A stretch of 64,000 nt of DNA from Deltaproteobacteria bacterium (lineage in GTDB: Bacteria; Myxococcota_A; UBA9160; UBA4427). Made by a program: the position numbers and the translations under genes. Position 1 is the stretch's first letter. Each line of letters starts with the position of its first letter. The notes beneath the pieces are model-generated. The model did not search any database. It had not been told where the DNA came from and saw only the letters and a list, made by a program, of their open reading frames with translations. Positions 39,620-47,575 of this stretch are shown one piece after another. The stretch covers positions 168,935 through 232,934 of the forward strand of contig JAJDAN010000013.1 in the NCBI GenBank assembly GCA_029261855.1. Direction: 5' to 3'.

Positions 39620-40136
39620 TCGGTGGCGCCGTCGAAGACGACGTACCTCGCCCCGGCCCCGGCACGGACGCGGTCGTCTCGGAACTCCGCGAGGATCGGA
39701 AGGCCGACCGCCACGTCGTCGCCGTCCTCGATGCTGAAGATGACACTGGGTGCGAAGGCGAGCGAGAAGGCGTCGCTCTGCACGGGTTCCCACTTGAAGC
39801 CGAGGGTGAGGGGGGTGTCACCATGCTCGAGCTGGCCATCGTCGTCTTCGTCGTGGTCGCTGAGGGTCACGTCGAGGGTCAGGTCCAGCTCGAGGCTGGG
39901 CACGATACCGATGGCCAGGTCGACTGCCGTCACGTCGACGAAGGTGTCGGAGCCACGCTCGGACGCCGTGACTGCCGAGATGATCTCGACGTGCCCGGGT
40001 GCGACTGCGACCGGGTCGTCGGTCAGAAGCGGCGGGCCGGCTAGCGCCACGCCGACGCAACCGGGTCCCGCGAACACGACTCCCGCCACGGTGCTGCGCA
40101 TGAATGAGGCGCCGCGCATGAACGAGGAGAGGGAGA

Positions 40137-40973
40137 TCAGCGTCCCTCGAAGACCGGCGTCCGCTTCTCGACGAAGGCGCGGGCAGCGTTGCGGTGATCG
40201 GCAGTCAGGCCGGTATGCACGTGATGGGTCGCTTCGAGATCCAGGCACTCGCCCATCTCCCCGCCCACCGCGCGGTTCAGGTTCTCCTTCATGTAGCGGT
40301 ACGCGATGCTCGGACCCGCCGCGAGGCGCCGCGCGAGCTCCATCGTTTCCTTTTCGAGGGAGCCCGCTTCGACCACGCGATTCACCAGGCCGAGCCGCTC
40401 CGCTTCGCGCGCGTCGAGACGGTCGGACAAGTAGTAGAGCTCCCGGGCCTTCGCCGAACCCAGCAGCTGGGTCATGAAGAAGGTGCCGCCGTAGTCGCCA
40501 CTGAAGCCCACTTTGGCGAAGGCGGTCACCATCACCGCGTCTTCGCTGGCGATCCGCAGGTCGCAGGCGAGGGCGATGGAGAGACCCGCTCCAGCGGCCG
40601 CGCCCGGCAGGGCCGCGATCGTGGGCTTCGGCATCTGGTAGAGCTTCCCGGCGGTCTCCCGCTGGGAGACCCGCTGGCGGGCGATGGCTTCGTCGAGGGT
40701 GTTCCCGCGCCCCTCGCCGGAGCCCTGATTCCGCTCGTTCATTCCCTTGACGTCGCCACCCGCGCAAAAGGCGCCGCCGGCGCCCGTGATGACGACGCAG
40801 CGAACGGCAGGGGACGCCTCGGCCTCGCGCAGGGCGGCAGCCATCCCGGACAACATGTCCCCGGACAGCGCGTTGCGCCGGGCGGGGCGGTTCATCGTGA
40901 GGACGGCGACGCCGTCTTCGATGTGTGCGAGCAGATCGTCGGTGCCCGTCTCGATGGGGGTGGTGTCGGCCAT
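40137..40973 (-). CDS. enoyl-CoA hydratase/isomerase family protein
   Basis: Crotonase-fold protein of 278 aa. The CoA/oxyanion motif GAGGAFCAGGDVKGM lies near residue 65, and ALPGAAAGAGLSIALACDLRIASEDAVM (quoted here as PGAAAGAGLSIALACD) near 128. The two glutamates used by true enoyl-CoA hydratases are not in place: the first position is Ser in AGLSIALACD, and the second segment reads GFSGDYGG with Asp. This favours an isomerase or another crotonase-fold reaction over hydration. GAGGAC is the likely ribosome binding site. The stop is 36 nt before the frameshifted outer-membrane gene on the same strand; divergent from DUF763. Confidence 0.88.
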   Translation of the reverse strand: MADTTPIETGTDDLLAHIEDGVAVLTMNRPARRNALSGDMLSGMAAALREAEASPAVRCVVITGAGGAFCAGGDVKGMNERNQGSGEGRGNTLDEAIARQRVSQRETAGKLYQMPKPTIAALPGAAAGAGLSIALACDLRIASEDAVMVTAFAKVGFSGDYGGTFFMTQLLGSAKARELYYLSDRLDAREAERLGLVNRVVEAGSLEKETMELARRLAAGPSIAYRYMKENLNRAVGGEMGECLDLEATHHVHTGLTADHRNAARAFVEKRTPVFEGR

Positions 40974-41026
40974 GGGAGTCCTCGGGTTCGGGGGTGGTCG
41001 ATCCGGCCAGGGCTGCGCCGTGTCGC

Positions 41027-41043
41027 CGAGTATACTCGCGGGA
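41027..41043 (+). promoter_or_regulatory. −10-like TATACT within the palindrome CGAGTATACTCG, leaderless spacing
   Basis: TATACT at 41031-41036 is followed by 6 nt and the ATG of the DUF763 gene. The hexamer lies inside a perfect 12-bp palindrome (41027-41038). There is no Shine-Dalgarno, and no clear −35. Confidence 0.45.
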
Positions 41044-42365
41044 TGGCCCGACCGACCGGCAGCGCCGATCTTCCGCTCCACGGCGGCCGGGTACCGCGCT
41101 GGCTCGCCAGCCGCATGGAAGCGCTGGGCCGGGTGATCGTCGAGGCGGTGGTGGTCCACTACGGGCGGGACGAGCTGCTGCGCCGCCTGTCCCATCCCTT
41201 CTGGTTCCAGTCCTTCGGTGCCGTCATGGGGATGGACTGGCACTCTTCGGGAATCACCACGAGCGTGCTCGCGGCGCTGAAGCGTGGCCTCGAACCCGTC
41301 TCCGGTGAGATCGGCGTCCACGTCTGCGGCGGTCGCGGGCGGCAGTCGCGCAAGACCCCGGCTGAGCTTCTCGCCGTAGCGGATCGCGTGGGCTTCGACG
41401 GCCATGCGTTGGCGCGCGCGAGCCGGCTGGTCGCGAAGGTCGACAGCGCCGCCATCCACGACGGCTTCCAGCTCTACCTCCACGGCTTCATCGTCAGCGA
41501 CGACGGCGCCTGGGTGGTGGTCCAGCAGGGGATGGACACCGAACGCCGCCAGGCGCGCCGCTATCACTGGCTGTCCCAGGGCCTCGAGGATTTCGTCGAC
41601 GAGCCGCACTCGGCGATCGACGGACCCTGCCGCGGCGAGATCGTCAACCTCACGGATCGCAGGGCGCGGGCGTCGCGAAGCGCGCAGCTCGAGCTGGTCG
41701 CAAGCGGTCCCGACCCGGTGCTTGCCGCGCTGGCTGCGCTGCGCCGGGAGCCCGAGCTGTTCGCACCGCGGCCGGAGGCCGCGAGGCCCCGATTGATCAT
41801 GCCCACGCATCACGACGTCCGGCTCAGCGACGTCGTGATGCGTCGCTTGCGCGGGACTCTTGCAGCGGCGGCGGACGCGGGGCCCGTCGACTTCCCGGAT
41901 CTACTGCTCCAGCCCGGGGTCGGTGCTCGTACGGTCGCGGCGCTGGCCCTGGTCGCAGAAGTCGTGCACGGCGCGCCGTCGCGCTTCAGCGATCCCGCCC
42001 GCTACGCGATGGCCCACGGCGGCAAGGACGGCCATCCCTTCCCGGTGCCCCTCAGCGTCTACGACGAGACCATCCGCGTCCTGCGCGACGCCGTCGATCG
42101 CGCGCGGCTCGGCAATGACGATCGCCTGGCGGCCATGCGGCGGCTCGACGTCCAGGCGCGCGCGCTCGAGGTCGGCGCCGAGACGCCCGATTTTCACACC
42201 TTCGTGGCGGGCGAGCGCGCGCGCTCCCATGCCCTCGGTGGACGCAGCGTTCGCGACGATGCGCCGGCTCCCCGTCGCCCCGCCCGAGATCATCGACAAC
42301 CCTCTCTTCCCGGCCTCGGCACGACTGCGGTCGGCCCGGCCCGACAGGAGCGAAGCCCCTCATGA
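41043..42365 (+). CDS. DUF763 family protein
   Basis: Protein of 440 aa matching DUF763 by its well conserved N-terminus: TGSADLPLHGGRVPRWLASRM, then LSHPFWFQSFGAVMGMDWHSSGITTSVL near residue 50-77 (quoted in part: WFQSFGAVMGMDWHSSG) and GGRGRQSRKTPAEL near 102. The family occurs in archaea and bacteria, sometimes near DNA repair genes, and has no firm function. The last 60 residues are basic and low in conservation. The ATG follows a −10-like box by 6 nt and lacks a Shine-Dalgarno. Its stop overlaps the next start by 4 nt (ATGA), coupling it to the MBL-fold hydrolase. Confidence 0.87.
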   Translation: MARPTGSADLPLHGGRVPRWLASRMEALGRVIVEAVVVHYGRDELLRRLSHPFWFQSFGAVMGMDWHSSGITTSVLAALKRGLEPVSGEIGVHVCGGRGRQSRKTPAELLAVADRVGFDGHALARASRLVAKVDSAAIHDGFQLYLHGFIVSDDGAWVVVQQGMDTERRQARRYHWLSQGLEDFVDEPHSAIDGPCRGEIVNLTDRRARASRSAQLELVASGPDPVLAALAALRREPELFAPRPEAARPRLIMPTHHDVRLSDVVMRRLRGTLAAAADAGPVDFPDLLLQPGVGARTVAALALVAEVVHGAPSRFSDPARYAMAHGGKDGHPFPVPLSVYDETIRVLRDAVDRARLGNDDRLAAMRRLDVQARALEVGAETPDFHTFVAGERARSHALGGRSVRDDAPAPRRPARDHRQPSLPGLGTTAVGPARQERSPS

Positions 42366-43219
42366 CAGACGTGCAGCGCTGGAAGATCGGAGACGTGACG
42401 ATCACGAAGGTCACCGAGATCGAGATCCCGGGTCCTGCGACCTGGATCGTCCCGGACGCGACGCCCGAGAACCTCGCTCGGGAAAAGTGGCTGCAGCCGC
42501 ACTTCGCCGACGCCCAGGGCGTGGCGATCATGAGCGTCCACGCCCTCGTGATCGAGAGCGGCGACTGCAAGATCCTCGTCGACACCTGCGTGGGCAACGA
42601 CAAGACGCTCACGATTCCGAATTGGAGCAATCGCACGGGTCCCTTTCTCGAAGACCTGGGCGCGGCGGGCCATCCGGCGGATGCCATCGACTTCGTGCTC
42701 TGCACCCACCTGCACGTCGATCACGTGGGGTGGAACACGCGCCTCGTCGAGGGGCGTTGGGTGCCGACCTTCGAGAACGCCCGCTACCTGTTCGGAAAAC
42801 AGGAGTACGCCCATTGGGACGAGTTCGACACCAAGGAGTTCGGCGAAGTCATGGACGAGTCGGTCCGCCCGGTGGTGGACGCGGGCGTGGTGGACTTCGT
42901 GGAAACGGACCACGTCGTCGCCGAAGGCGTCCAGCTCGAGCCGACTCCCGGTCACACCCCCGGTCACGTGTCCGTTCGGATCGAATCCCAGGGCGAGCGG
43001 GCCGTGATCACCGGCGATCTCATGCACCATCCCGCGCAGTGCGCCCACCCGGAATGGAGCAGCAGCGCGGATTGGGACGCCAAGACCGGGGATCGCACGC
43101 GTCGGGAATTCCTGGCGCGTCACGCCGACCAGCCGACCCTGGTGATCGGCACCCACTTCGCCACCCCGACGGCGGGCCGCATCGTGCGCGATGGCGACGC
43201 CTATCGCTTCGCGGTCTGA
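42362..43219 (+). CDS. MBL-fold metallo-hydrolase
   Basis: Metallo-beta-lactamase-fold hydrolase of 285 aa. The metal signature is HLHVDHVGW starting at residue 116; a further His is in PTPGHTPGHVSV near 200; the Asp/His pair is in ITGDLMHHPAQ near 220 and the last His in GTHFATPTAGRI near 263. The arrangement is that of lactonase/quorum-quenching-like and organophosphate-type members, but substrates vary widely and none is assigned. Translation is coupled to DUF763 by a 4-nt overlap. The next gene has its own promoter-like elements. Confidence 0.9.
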   Translation: MTDVQRWKIGDVTITKVTEIEIPGPATWIVPDATPENLAREKWLQPHFADAQGVAIMSVHALVIESGDCKILVDTCVGNDKTLTIPNWSNRTGPFLEDLGAAGHPADAIDFVLCTHLHVDHVGWNTRLVEGRWVPTFENARYLFGKQEYAHWDEFDTKEFGEVMDESVRPVVDAGVVDFVETDHVVAEGVQLEPTPGHTPGHVSVRIESQGERAVITGDLMHHPAQCAHPEWSSSADWDAKTGDRTRREFLARHADQPTLVIGTHFATPTAGRIVRDGDAYRFAV

Positions 43220-43268
43220 CGCGGCGTCAAGAATTCGGTTCACACCGCGATGGGTCGCGGTCTGCGCG

Positions 43269-43297
43269 TTGACCCGTCGCGGCGACTGTCCCAGACT
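43269..43297 (+). promoter_or_regulatory. sigma70-like promoter TTGACC-N17-CAGACT
   Basis: TTGACC at 43269-43274 and CAGACT at 43292-43297 are exactly 17 nt apart, about 60 nt before the start of the DUF481 gene. The predicted start site near 43304 leaves a short leader with AAGGAG. Confidence 0.5.
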
Positions 43298-43356
43298 CCG
43301 CCCTCCGCGGCTGCCGGGTGGGCTCGGTCGCGCTGATCTGGATCAAGGAGACTTGC

Positions 43357-44283
43357 ATGCGCATCTCGGTGGCGGTGTTCACCGCCTGGACGCTTCTCTT
43401 CGCTCTTTTTGCCGGCGCGACGGCCTTTGCGGACACCGTCGAGCTGAAGAGCGGCGAGAAGCTCGAAGGCGTGATCCTCGAGAAGGACGACTACAAGATC
43501 GTCCTGCAGCACGACGTGCTGGGGCGCATCGAGATTCCGACGACCGAGATCAAGAAGCCCGAGAAGAAGCCCGAGAAGCCGGGTCTTTTCGGAACCTGGT
43601 TCCTGCGCGGCTGGAACAAGTCCCTGGCCGCTGGTGCGAGCGGTTCGTCCGGCAAGTCCAACGAGGTCAACGCCAACGTCGACCTGAACCTGAACCGCGA
43701 GACCGAGCGGCACCGGATGCAGTACGTCGCTCGCTACAATTTCGTGAGGGCCTCGCACGATACGACCGAGGACGCCTTCGATACCCGCTACACCCACGAC
43801 TTCCTGTTCCCGCCGTCGGCCTGGTTTCCGTTCCTGACCGCGTCCTACCGTCTCGATACCCAGCAGGAGTATCTGCATAGGCTGGGGGCGAACGCCGGCG
43901 TCGGTTACGAGTTCATCAAGAGCGACGAGTGGGAGGTGATCGGGCGGGCCGGTGGCGGTATCGCCCAAACCCTGGACGACCGCCGGAACGACACGACCCA
44001 GGGCAAGGATCCGGTCCGCACGGAGCCCAATGCACTGGCCGGCCTGCAGGCGCTTTGGAACTACCACGAGGGCCAGAGCCTGTCTGCCAATACGCTCTAT
44101 CTCCTCGATCTCGCGGACGCACCGAACTACCGCAGTGAGAGCCGTGCCGAGTGGAAGCTGGCGGTAGGCTTCGTCGAAGGGATGGCGTTCAAGCTTGGCA
44201 CGAGCTTCATCTACGACAGCCATGAAGTGGACAAGTTCAAGCGAGAGCTTCGCTACTACGCAAACCTCGTCTACGACTTCTGA
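43357..44283 (+). CDS. DUF481 outer-membrane protein
   Basis: Exported protein of 308 aa. Signal peptide residues 1-26 (ends ATAFADT). Residues 28-65 carry a small SH3/Tudor-like motif, VELKSGEKLEGVILEKDDYKIVLQH (quoted in part: LKSGEKLEGVILEKDDYKI), often fused to DUF481. From about 85 to the end the sequence shows alternating aromatic/hydrophobic strands of a beta-barrel and ends in Phe (LVYDF), as outer-membrane barrels do. Function unknown, perhaps salt or stress related. AAGGAG lies 7 nt before the ATG 43357; an upstream GTG in frame lacks this. Followed 15-27 nt later by the DUF748 gene. Confidence 0.87.
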   Translation: MRISVAVFTAWTLLFALFAGATAFADTVELKSGEKLEGVILEKDDYKIVLQHDVLGRIEIPTTEIKKPEKKPEKPGLFGTWFLRGWNKSLAAGASGSSGKSNEVNANVDLNLNRETERHRMQYVARYNFVRASHDTTEDAFDTRYTHDFLFPPSAWFPFLTASYRLDTQQEYLHRLGANAGVGYEFIKSDEWEVIGRAGGGIAQTLDDRRNDTTQGKDPVRTEPNALAGLQALWNYHEGQSLSANTLYLLDLADAPNYRSESRAEWKLAVGFVEGMAFKLGTSFIYDSHEVDKFKRELRYYANLVYDF

Positions 44284-44298
44284 TCTGTCGGAGCCGAG

Positions 44299-46401
44299 TT
44301 GTCCTTCCCCATGAGCCGGTCCACTCGCATCGCCGGGATCGTGGCGGCTGTCGTGGTCCTGTTCGTCGCGCTCTACGCGGTGGCGGGCTACTGGGTCGTG
44401 CCTGCGCTGCTGCCGGGCCAGCTCCGGGACATCATCGCCGACGAGTTGGGGCTCGAGGCGCACCTGGAAGAGGCCTCCTTCGATCCATTCCGGCTGCGGC
44501 TCGAAGTCCGCGGCTTCGCGATGGGCGAGACCCTCGACGCGCCGGACGCATCACTCGACGCCTTGATCGTAGACCTCGACGTCGCTCCTCTGCTGGCCGG
44601 GCGCGTCATCGTCGACGAGTTGCATCTAGATGGGCCGCTCGTCGTCCTGCGCATCGATCCCGATGGCGGCCTCGCCGTGGCGGGCGTCGCAATCGGCGAG
44701 GACGCCGCGCCGGGGTCTCCTGCGGAAGACGAAGCCCAGCCCGAACCAGAATCAGACGAGCCCGACGAGGACGGTCTTCTCGCCGAGCTGCGGATCCGCC
44801 GTCTGGCGCTCTCCAACGGCAGCTTTCGTCTCATCGACGCGTCTCACGACCCGGCCCTCGAGCGCGAGGTCTCTCCCATCGAGATCCGGGCCGAAGCTCT
44901 CGACCTCACCAATCTGGTGCGAGCGACCACCAACGGTGACCAGCCGAGTCCGGCGGAAGTCGTGCTGGGGCTCGGCGACGGCGCCAGCCTGTCGGCGCGC
45001 GGAGACATCGACGTCGACCCCTTGCAGCTCGACTTGAAGCTCCGACTGACGGCCTTTTCCCTGGCTTCCCTCCAACCCTACGTCGCGCGTGAAGCGCAGC
45101 TGGTGGTGCACGGCGGGACACTCGACTTCGACGGTCACCTCCAGCTCGGCATCACCCCGGAAGCGCCGGAGGCCCTGCGCTTCGCGGGAGATCTCGGCGT
45201 GAGCGGGCTCGAGGTTCGAGAGCGCGACGGCGCGAACCCCGTGCTCGCCTGGAAGCAGCTGGACGTCCGCGGCATCGAGATCGTCTCCGAGCCCCTTGCC
45301 GTCGAGGTCGGGAGTGTGGGTCTCGAAGCGCCGATCGTGCACCTCGTGCGGTCCCGCGAAGGCCTGAACCTCGCGCGCGCATTCGAAGGGGACACGGCCG
45401 AGGCGGCACCTCCGGAGGCTCCAGGGGACGACGCTCCCACCGTTCCGGTGAAGATCGGGCCGATCGAGATTCGCGGGGGTCGGCTTCGCTTCGACGACCG
45501 CAGCATCGAGCCCGCCTACGGCATCGATCTCGCCGACCTGAAGGTGACCATCGACGGCTTCCGGACGGACCCCGCGAGCCGCTCGAAGCTGGACGTCGCC
45601 GCCGAGGCGGCGGGCTACGCGCCCTTGACCGTGTCCGGCTCGCTCGCGCCCCTCGATCCCCGGGAGTTCGTCGATCTCCGCTTCGCCGTCCAGGGACTCG
45701 AGCTGGAATCCTTCAGCCCCTACACGGGCCGCTACATCGGCCGTCGCGTGGACGGCGGACGCGGTTCGCTCGACATCCAGGCCGCGATCGCGAAGCACGA
45801 CCTGACGTCGCAGACGGGCATCGTGCTACAGGACCTCGACTTCGGAGCTTCCGTCTCGAGCGCCGAGGCGACCTCGCTGCCCGTCGCATCGGCCGCGGCG
45901 CTGCTCGCCGATGCCGATGGACGCATTCGCATCGATGTCCCCATATCGGGCGATCTCGACGACCCCGGTTTCAGCTACACCGGCCAGTTGATCGACACCT
46001 TGCGGACGCTGATCACCCGGGTCGTCGCGACGCCCTTCAAGCTGGTGAACGGCATGGTGGCGTTCGGCGGTCGTCTCTTCACCCCGGAGGACCTGCGCCA
46101 GATCGGCTTCGAGGCGGAAGACGACGATCTGTCCGACGAGGAAGCCACGAAGCTCGACGCGCTCGCGCAGGCGTTGCGCGAAAACCCCGATCTATCCCTA
46201 GCGATCACAGGGACTGCGGCCCCCGACGTCGACGGCGACGACGATCTTCGCGCCCTCGCACGGCGTCGCGCGCGAGCGGTGCAGAAGTACCTCGAGGCGG
46301 CGGGCATTCAGGCCGACCGGCTCGAGATCGGAGAGATCGACACCGGCGTCGAGGCCGAGGCTCCAGACGGTCTCATTCAGACGCGCCTCGCGGTTCGTTG
46401 A
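44299..46401 (+). CDS. DUF748 / AsmA-like envelope protein
   Basis: Large protein of 700 aa. One transmembrane helix at about residues 11-34, then a periplasmic part of long beta-repeats typical of DUF748/AsmA-like proteins (FRLRLEVRGFAMGET, RLRFDDRSIEPAYGIDLADLKVTIDG). These repeats form lipid-carrying bridges between membranes. The C-terminal 70 residues (ALAQALRENPDLSLAITG, ARRRARAVQKYLEAAGI) resemble an OmpA-like motif. Start is TTG 44299 or ATG 44311; the hydrophobic segment is the same for both. An acidic linker lies at 137-160. Follows DUF481 closely, so both may serve the outer membrane; the last 29 nt overlap the convergent arsC-type gene. Confidence 0.85.
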   Translation: MSFPMSRSTRIAGIVAAVVVLFVALYAVAGYWVVPALLPGQLRDIIADELGLEAHLEEASFDPFRLRLEVRGFAMGETLDAPDASLDALIVDLDVAPLLAGRVIVDELHLDGPLVVLRIDPDGGLAVAGVAIGEDAAPGSPAEDEAQPEPESDEPDEDGLLAELRIRRLALSNGSFRLIDASHDPALEREVSPIEIRAEALDLTNLVRATTNGDQPSPAEVVLGLGDGASLSARGDIDVDPLQLDLKLRLTAFSLASLQPYVAREAQLVVHGGTLDFDGHLQLGITPEAPEALRFAGDLGVSGLEVRERDGANPVLAWKQLDVRGIEIVSEPLAVEVGSVGLEAPIVHLVRSREGLNLARAFEGDTAEAAPPEAPGDDAPTVPVKIGPIEIRGGRLRFDDRSIEPAYGIDLADLKVTIDGFRTDPASRSKLDVAAEAAGYAPLTVSGSLAPLDPREFVDLRFAVQGLELESFSPYTGRYIGRRVDGGRGSLDIQAAIAKHDLTSQTGIVLQDLDFGASVSSAEATSLPVASAAALLADADGRIRIDVPISGDLDDPGFSYTGQLIDTLRTLITRVVATPFKLVNGMVAFGGRLFTPEDLRQIGFEAEDDDLSDEEATKLDALAQALRENPDLSLAITGTAAPDVDGDDDLRALARRRARAVQKYLEAAGIQADRLEIGEIDTGVEAEAPDGLIQTRLAVR

Positions 46402-46825
46402 GCGCCCGGACCGCGAAGAACTCCCGAACCCGGGCTTCGATCTCGTCCCGGGCAGCTCGGAATCGCTCGCGCTGTTCGCCCGCGCTGCCCGGGCGGGCCG
46501 GATCGGCCAGCGGCCAGTGCAGACGTTGCAGCTCGCCCGCGCCCTCTCCAGCCAGCACCGGGCAGATTTCCTCTGCACACAGGGTGACGACGGTTCCGAC
46601 GCGCTCGACGGGAACATCAGCGATCGGCTTCGATCGCTGGCGACTGATGTCGATCCCGACCTCGGCCATGACTTCGACGGCCCACGGGTTCAGATGGCCC
46701 GGCTCGGATCCGGCGCTGTGGACCCCGGTGCCTTCGGGTGCGAGTCTTCGCGCCCAGCCCTCTGCCAGTTGGCTGCGCGCCGAGTTGGCGACGCAGAGAA
46801 AGAGAACGTCGGGCCGGGAGGACAT
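46373..46825 (-). CDS. thioredoxin-coupled arsenate reductase / low-molecular-weight phosphatase family
   Basis: Protein of 150 aa with the LMW protein-tyrosine-phosphatase fold. The P-loop is CVANSARS near residue 11 (C-x5-R), and a pair of cysteines in TLCAEEICPVL near 83-89 matches the redox cysteines of thioredoxin-coupled ArsC, favouring arsenate reduction over phosphatase action. The general-acid Asp lies in WPLADPARPG near 107. No ars regulator or efflux pump is nearby. The start at 46825 (MSSRPDVLFLC) is standard for the family. It is downstream of carbonic anhydrase on the same strand (71 nt) and overlaps the DUF748 3' end by 29 nt. Confidence 0.87.
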   Translation of the reverse strand: MSSRPDVLFLCVANSARSQLAEGWARRLAPEGTGVHSAGSEPGHLNPWAVEVMAEVGIDISRQRSKPIADVPVERVGTVVTLCAEEICPVLAGEGAGELQRLHWPLADPARPGSAGEQRERFRAARDEIEARVREFFAVRALNEPRGASE

Positions 46826-46896
46826 ACGCGACAGTCTGCCACGATAGTCGGTGACAGCGAAGGGAGAAGCTCGGGACGGCCTTTCTCTGAAGATTG

Positions 46897-47523
46897 CTAG
46901 AAGAACTCCACCTTCCCGGTCTTGATGTCGTACATGCCACCCACGATGTCGATGCTTCCCGATTCGAGCATCGTGCGCAGCACGTCGCTTCTCTTCGCGA
47001 TCCCGGCGACACTCCTGCGCGCGTTCTCGCGCGCCACCGCGTCCACGAAACCCTCGTTCGACGACGTCCGCTCGCTTGGCTCCGATGGCGTTGGGACCGC
47101 TTCGATCGCGGGTTGGATCTTCTTCAACATACCAGTCAGGTGTCCGAGTTCGACGTTGTCGCAGGCGCCCTTGATCGCTCCGCAATCCGAGTGACCCAGC
47201 ACGACGATCAGCTTGGCCCCGGCGACGTGACAGGCGAATTCCATGCTGCCGAGGATGTCGTCGTTCAAGAAGTTCCCGGCAATGCGCGCGTTGAACACGT
47301 CCCCGATCCCCTGATCGAAGATCAGTTCCGTGGACGTTCGCGAATCGACACAACTCAGTACGACCGCAAATGGCCATTGCCCTCCGGCCGTCTCGGTCAC
47401 GTGCTGCAGAAGATTTCGGTCGGCCCTCTCGCCTGCGCGAAACCGGCCGTTCCCTGCCTTCAGAAGCTGGAGTGCGTCCGTGGGGGTTAGCTTGTCGCGG
47501 GTCTCGGGCGTTTGCGTATGCAT
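46897..47523 (-). CDS. beta-carbonic anhydrase
   Basis: Beta-class carbonic anhydrase of 208 aa interconverting CO2 and bicarbonate. Zinc ligands are seen in VLSCVDSRTS (Cys, Asp, Arg near residue 57) and VVLGHSDCGAIKGA (His and Cys near 110-113). There is no obvious signal peptide, so it acts in the cytoplasm. It lies 52 nt downstream of a SulP-family anion transporter on the same strand. SulP bicarbonate transporters with a linked or fused carbonic anhydrase are well known in marine bacteria, so together they probably supply bicarbonate or balance CO2. Regulation by the divergent LysR-type gene is likely. Confidence 0.93.
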   Translation of the reverse strand: MHTQTPETRDKLTPTDALQLLKAGNGRFRAGERADRNLLQHVTETAGGQWPFAVVLSCVDSRTSTELIFDQGIGDVFNARIAGNFLNDDILGSMEFACHVAGAKLIVVLGHSDCGAIKGACDNVELGHLTGMLKKIQPAIEAVPTPSEPSERTSSNEGFVDAVARENARRSVAGIAKRSDVLRTMLESGSIDIVGGMYDIKTGKVEFF

Positions 47524-47575
47524 GGCTGTGAACTCCTATCCTGAGTGGTTTGGACCTACGGCACTGCCGTCACTT

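Larger units (their letters stand above)
39249..40101 (-). pseudogene. outer-membrane beta-barrel/transporter-like protein, frameshifted by a 7-bp duplication
   Basis: The gene starts at ATG 40101 (or 40119) with a signal-like N-terminus MRSTVAGVVFAGPGC...ALAG, then reads as an outer-membrane protein (PPLLTDDPVAVAPGHVEI, WEPVQSDAFSLAFAPSV). After GATDGWRLAAGA the frame becomes nonsense, while the next frame continues sensibly as WRLGLYGGFAASARMELLAEVYASAFIERDD (quoted in parts) to the end near 39249. The break falls on a duplicated 7-mer, AGCCGCC on the + strand (39601-39614). Removing one unit restores DGWRLGLYGGF. It is either a recent inactivation, a phase-variable switch or an assembly error. 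Intact length would be about 280 aa. Confidence 0.75.

Noticed and set aside
46373..46825. Low-molecular-weight phosphatase-fold ArsC as part of an ars operon with the selenoprotein
   Set aside because: The two are unrelated folds 18 kb apart and neither has an arsR, acr3 or arsB neighbour, so no arsenic operon is claimed.
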